From positions 1 through 5,139 of the forward strand of contig JADQBO010000095.1 in assembly GCA_016278585.1 (NCBI GenBank): 5,139 nucleotides of DNA. The letters run 5' to 3'. This DNA is from Desulfosporosinus sp. Lineage in GTDB: Bacteria > Bacillota > Desulfitobacteriia > Desulfitobacteriales > Desulfitobacteriaceae. Each line of letters opens with the position of its first letter. Positions within the stretch are counted from its first letter, which is position 1. The translations under genes and the position numbers were made by a program. Under the pieces are notes generated by a model. That model was given only the letters and a program-made list of their open reading frames with translations, did not search any database and was not told the DNA's origin. This document shows, piece after piece, positions 4,533 to 5,139 of this stretch.

Positions 4533-5139
4533 ATGAAAATGACAAAAACGATTAAGAAACAACTTGCAATTGCCGTAACTGTTTCACTTTTGGCACTCCC
4601 GCTAGGCACAACGCTAGCGTTGGGGGAAACGGAGATACCTGTAGAAACCACGTCTGCTACCCTGAACACCGAGACGACAGAGGCAGACCCTATAAGTGAG
4701 GATACCTCGAATTCGGATGTCTCTAATATGGATATGGCAAGCACAGATAATGAAGAAGTAGATGCTACGAGTCCAGAAACAGAAGAGACAAACACAGAAG
4801 AGACAAATACAGAAGATACAAACATAGAAGAGACAGATGTCGTAGTTACTGACACGGAAGAAACAGATGCGGAAGACGTGCCTGTAGTTGACACTAAGGG
4901 TAATGAAATTGATGCCTCAAATTGGTTCTCTGAGTTGATCGGGAAAATACAAATGGCCTTAACCTTTGATCCAGTGCGTAAGGGTGAATTAAATGAGCGA
5001 CAGGCACTTGCCAAGTTGGCTAAAGCGCAGAAACTAATGACTGAAGGGGAAACTGAAAAATCCGAAATCGCTTTAAATGACTACACGGACAAGATCACCA
5101 AGGCGCAGGAATTTCTAGATCAAGTTGAAAATGCAGACT
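4533..5139 (+). CDS. Exported acidic Thr/Glu-rich protein with DUF5667-like region, 3'-truncated
   Basis: This open frame of 202 complete codons runs off the right edge without a stop. ATG at 4533 follows AGGA with an 8-nt spacer; the second in-frame ATG at 4539 is less likely. A signal peptide is clear: basic MKMTKTIKK, hydrophobic residues 11-28, and probable cleavage after TLA (residue 29). Residues 31-125 form a very acidic linker rich in E, D, T and S, including four tandem five-residue units E-E/D-T-N/D-x (84-103). From about residue 138 a charged helical segment, LTFDPVRKGELNERQALAKL and the following AKAQKLMTEGE, resembles DUF5667, a domain found in exported proteins of sporulating Firmicutes. 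The function is unknown. The protein is likely extracytoplasmic and wall- or spore-envelope-associated, with the acidic linker as a flexible spacer or cation binder (inference). Confidence 0.82.
   Translation, partial: MKMTKTIKKQLAIAVTVSLLALPLGTTLALGETEIPVETTSATLNTETTEADPISEDTSNSDVSNMDMASTDNEEVDATSPETEETNTEETNTEDTNIEETDVVVTDTEETDAEDVPVVDTKGNEIDASNWFSELIGKIQMALTFDPVRKGELNERQALAKLAKAQKLMTEGETEKSEIALNDYTDKITKAQEFLDQVENAD
4782..4841 (+). repeat. Four 15-bp in-frame tandem repeats
   Basis: Units at 4782-4796, 4797-4811, 4812-4826 and 4827-4841 follow the pattern GAAGAGACAAACACA with increasing divergence in the third and fourth copies. They encode EETNT, EETNT, EDTNI and EETDV within the acidic linker of the exported protein. 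The period is a multiple of three, so copy changes would keep the frame. Confidence 0.75.

Noticed and set aside
4499..5014. Minus-strand 171-residue Ser/Val-rich open frame
   Set aside because: It is antisense to the acidic repeat region of the exported protein, where GAA/ACA repeats give SSV/FVSSV patterns. The + strand frame has a ribosome binding site, signal peptide and recognisable domain.

Overview
The window looks like a piece of a moderately AT-rich Firmicutes chromosome. The best guess is a spore-forming, Desulfosporosinus/Desulfitobacterium-like member of the Peptococcaceae. This rests on strong AGGAGG-type ribosome binding sites, a TTG start, the rph-rdgB pair, a P-loop protein with an alanyl-tRNA-synthetase-like second additional domain, and a DUF5667-type exported protein. 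The genus is inferred from remembered gene content, not from a database search. Every gene I accept is on the + strand.

Left part (1-1237): the 3' end of a class I O-methyltransferase of the YrrM/TrmR/COMT family, joined by an ATGA overlap to a seven-helix DUF1624 (heparan-alpha-glucosaminide N-acetyltransferase-like) membrane protein. Middle (1317-3672): after a 79-bp gap with an inverted repeat come a TTG-started P-loop protein with an AlaX/AlaRS-SAD-like C-terminal half, then RNase PH (rph) and the XTP/dITP pyrophosphatase (rdgB). The last two overlap by ATGA.

Right part: a 254-bp AT-rich spacer (3673-3926) with small repeats ends in a near-consensus sigma-A promoter (TTGACG, 17 bp, TATACT). 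It drives a tRNA operon, Pro(TGG)-Arg(TCT)-His(GTG), all with encoded CCA, which is closed by a strong intrinsic terminator (4247-4279). Two bases after the T-tract lies a roughly 37-bp sequence that reads like the 5' terminus of a bacterial group IIC intron. It runs into a short 'GGGGGACAGGTTCAC' inverted-repeat element. After about 190 bp with no recognisable gene, an exported, very acidic Thr/Glu-rich protein with a DUF5667-like helical segment starts at 4533 and runs off the window.

Much of the window concerns tRNA: a methyltransferase whose family includes a wobble-uridine tRNA methylase, a protein with an aminoacyl-tRNA-editing-like domain, the tRNA 3'-trimming exonuclease RNase PH, and three tRNA genes. 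RdgB adds nucleotide-pool sanitation. No complete new system is evident. The two most interesting items are the P-loop/AlaX-like fusion and the intron-like scar at the tRNA terminator.
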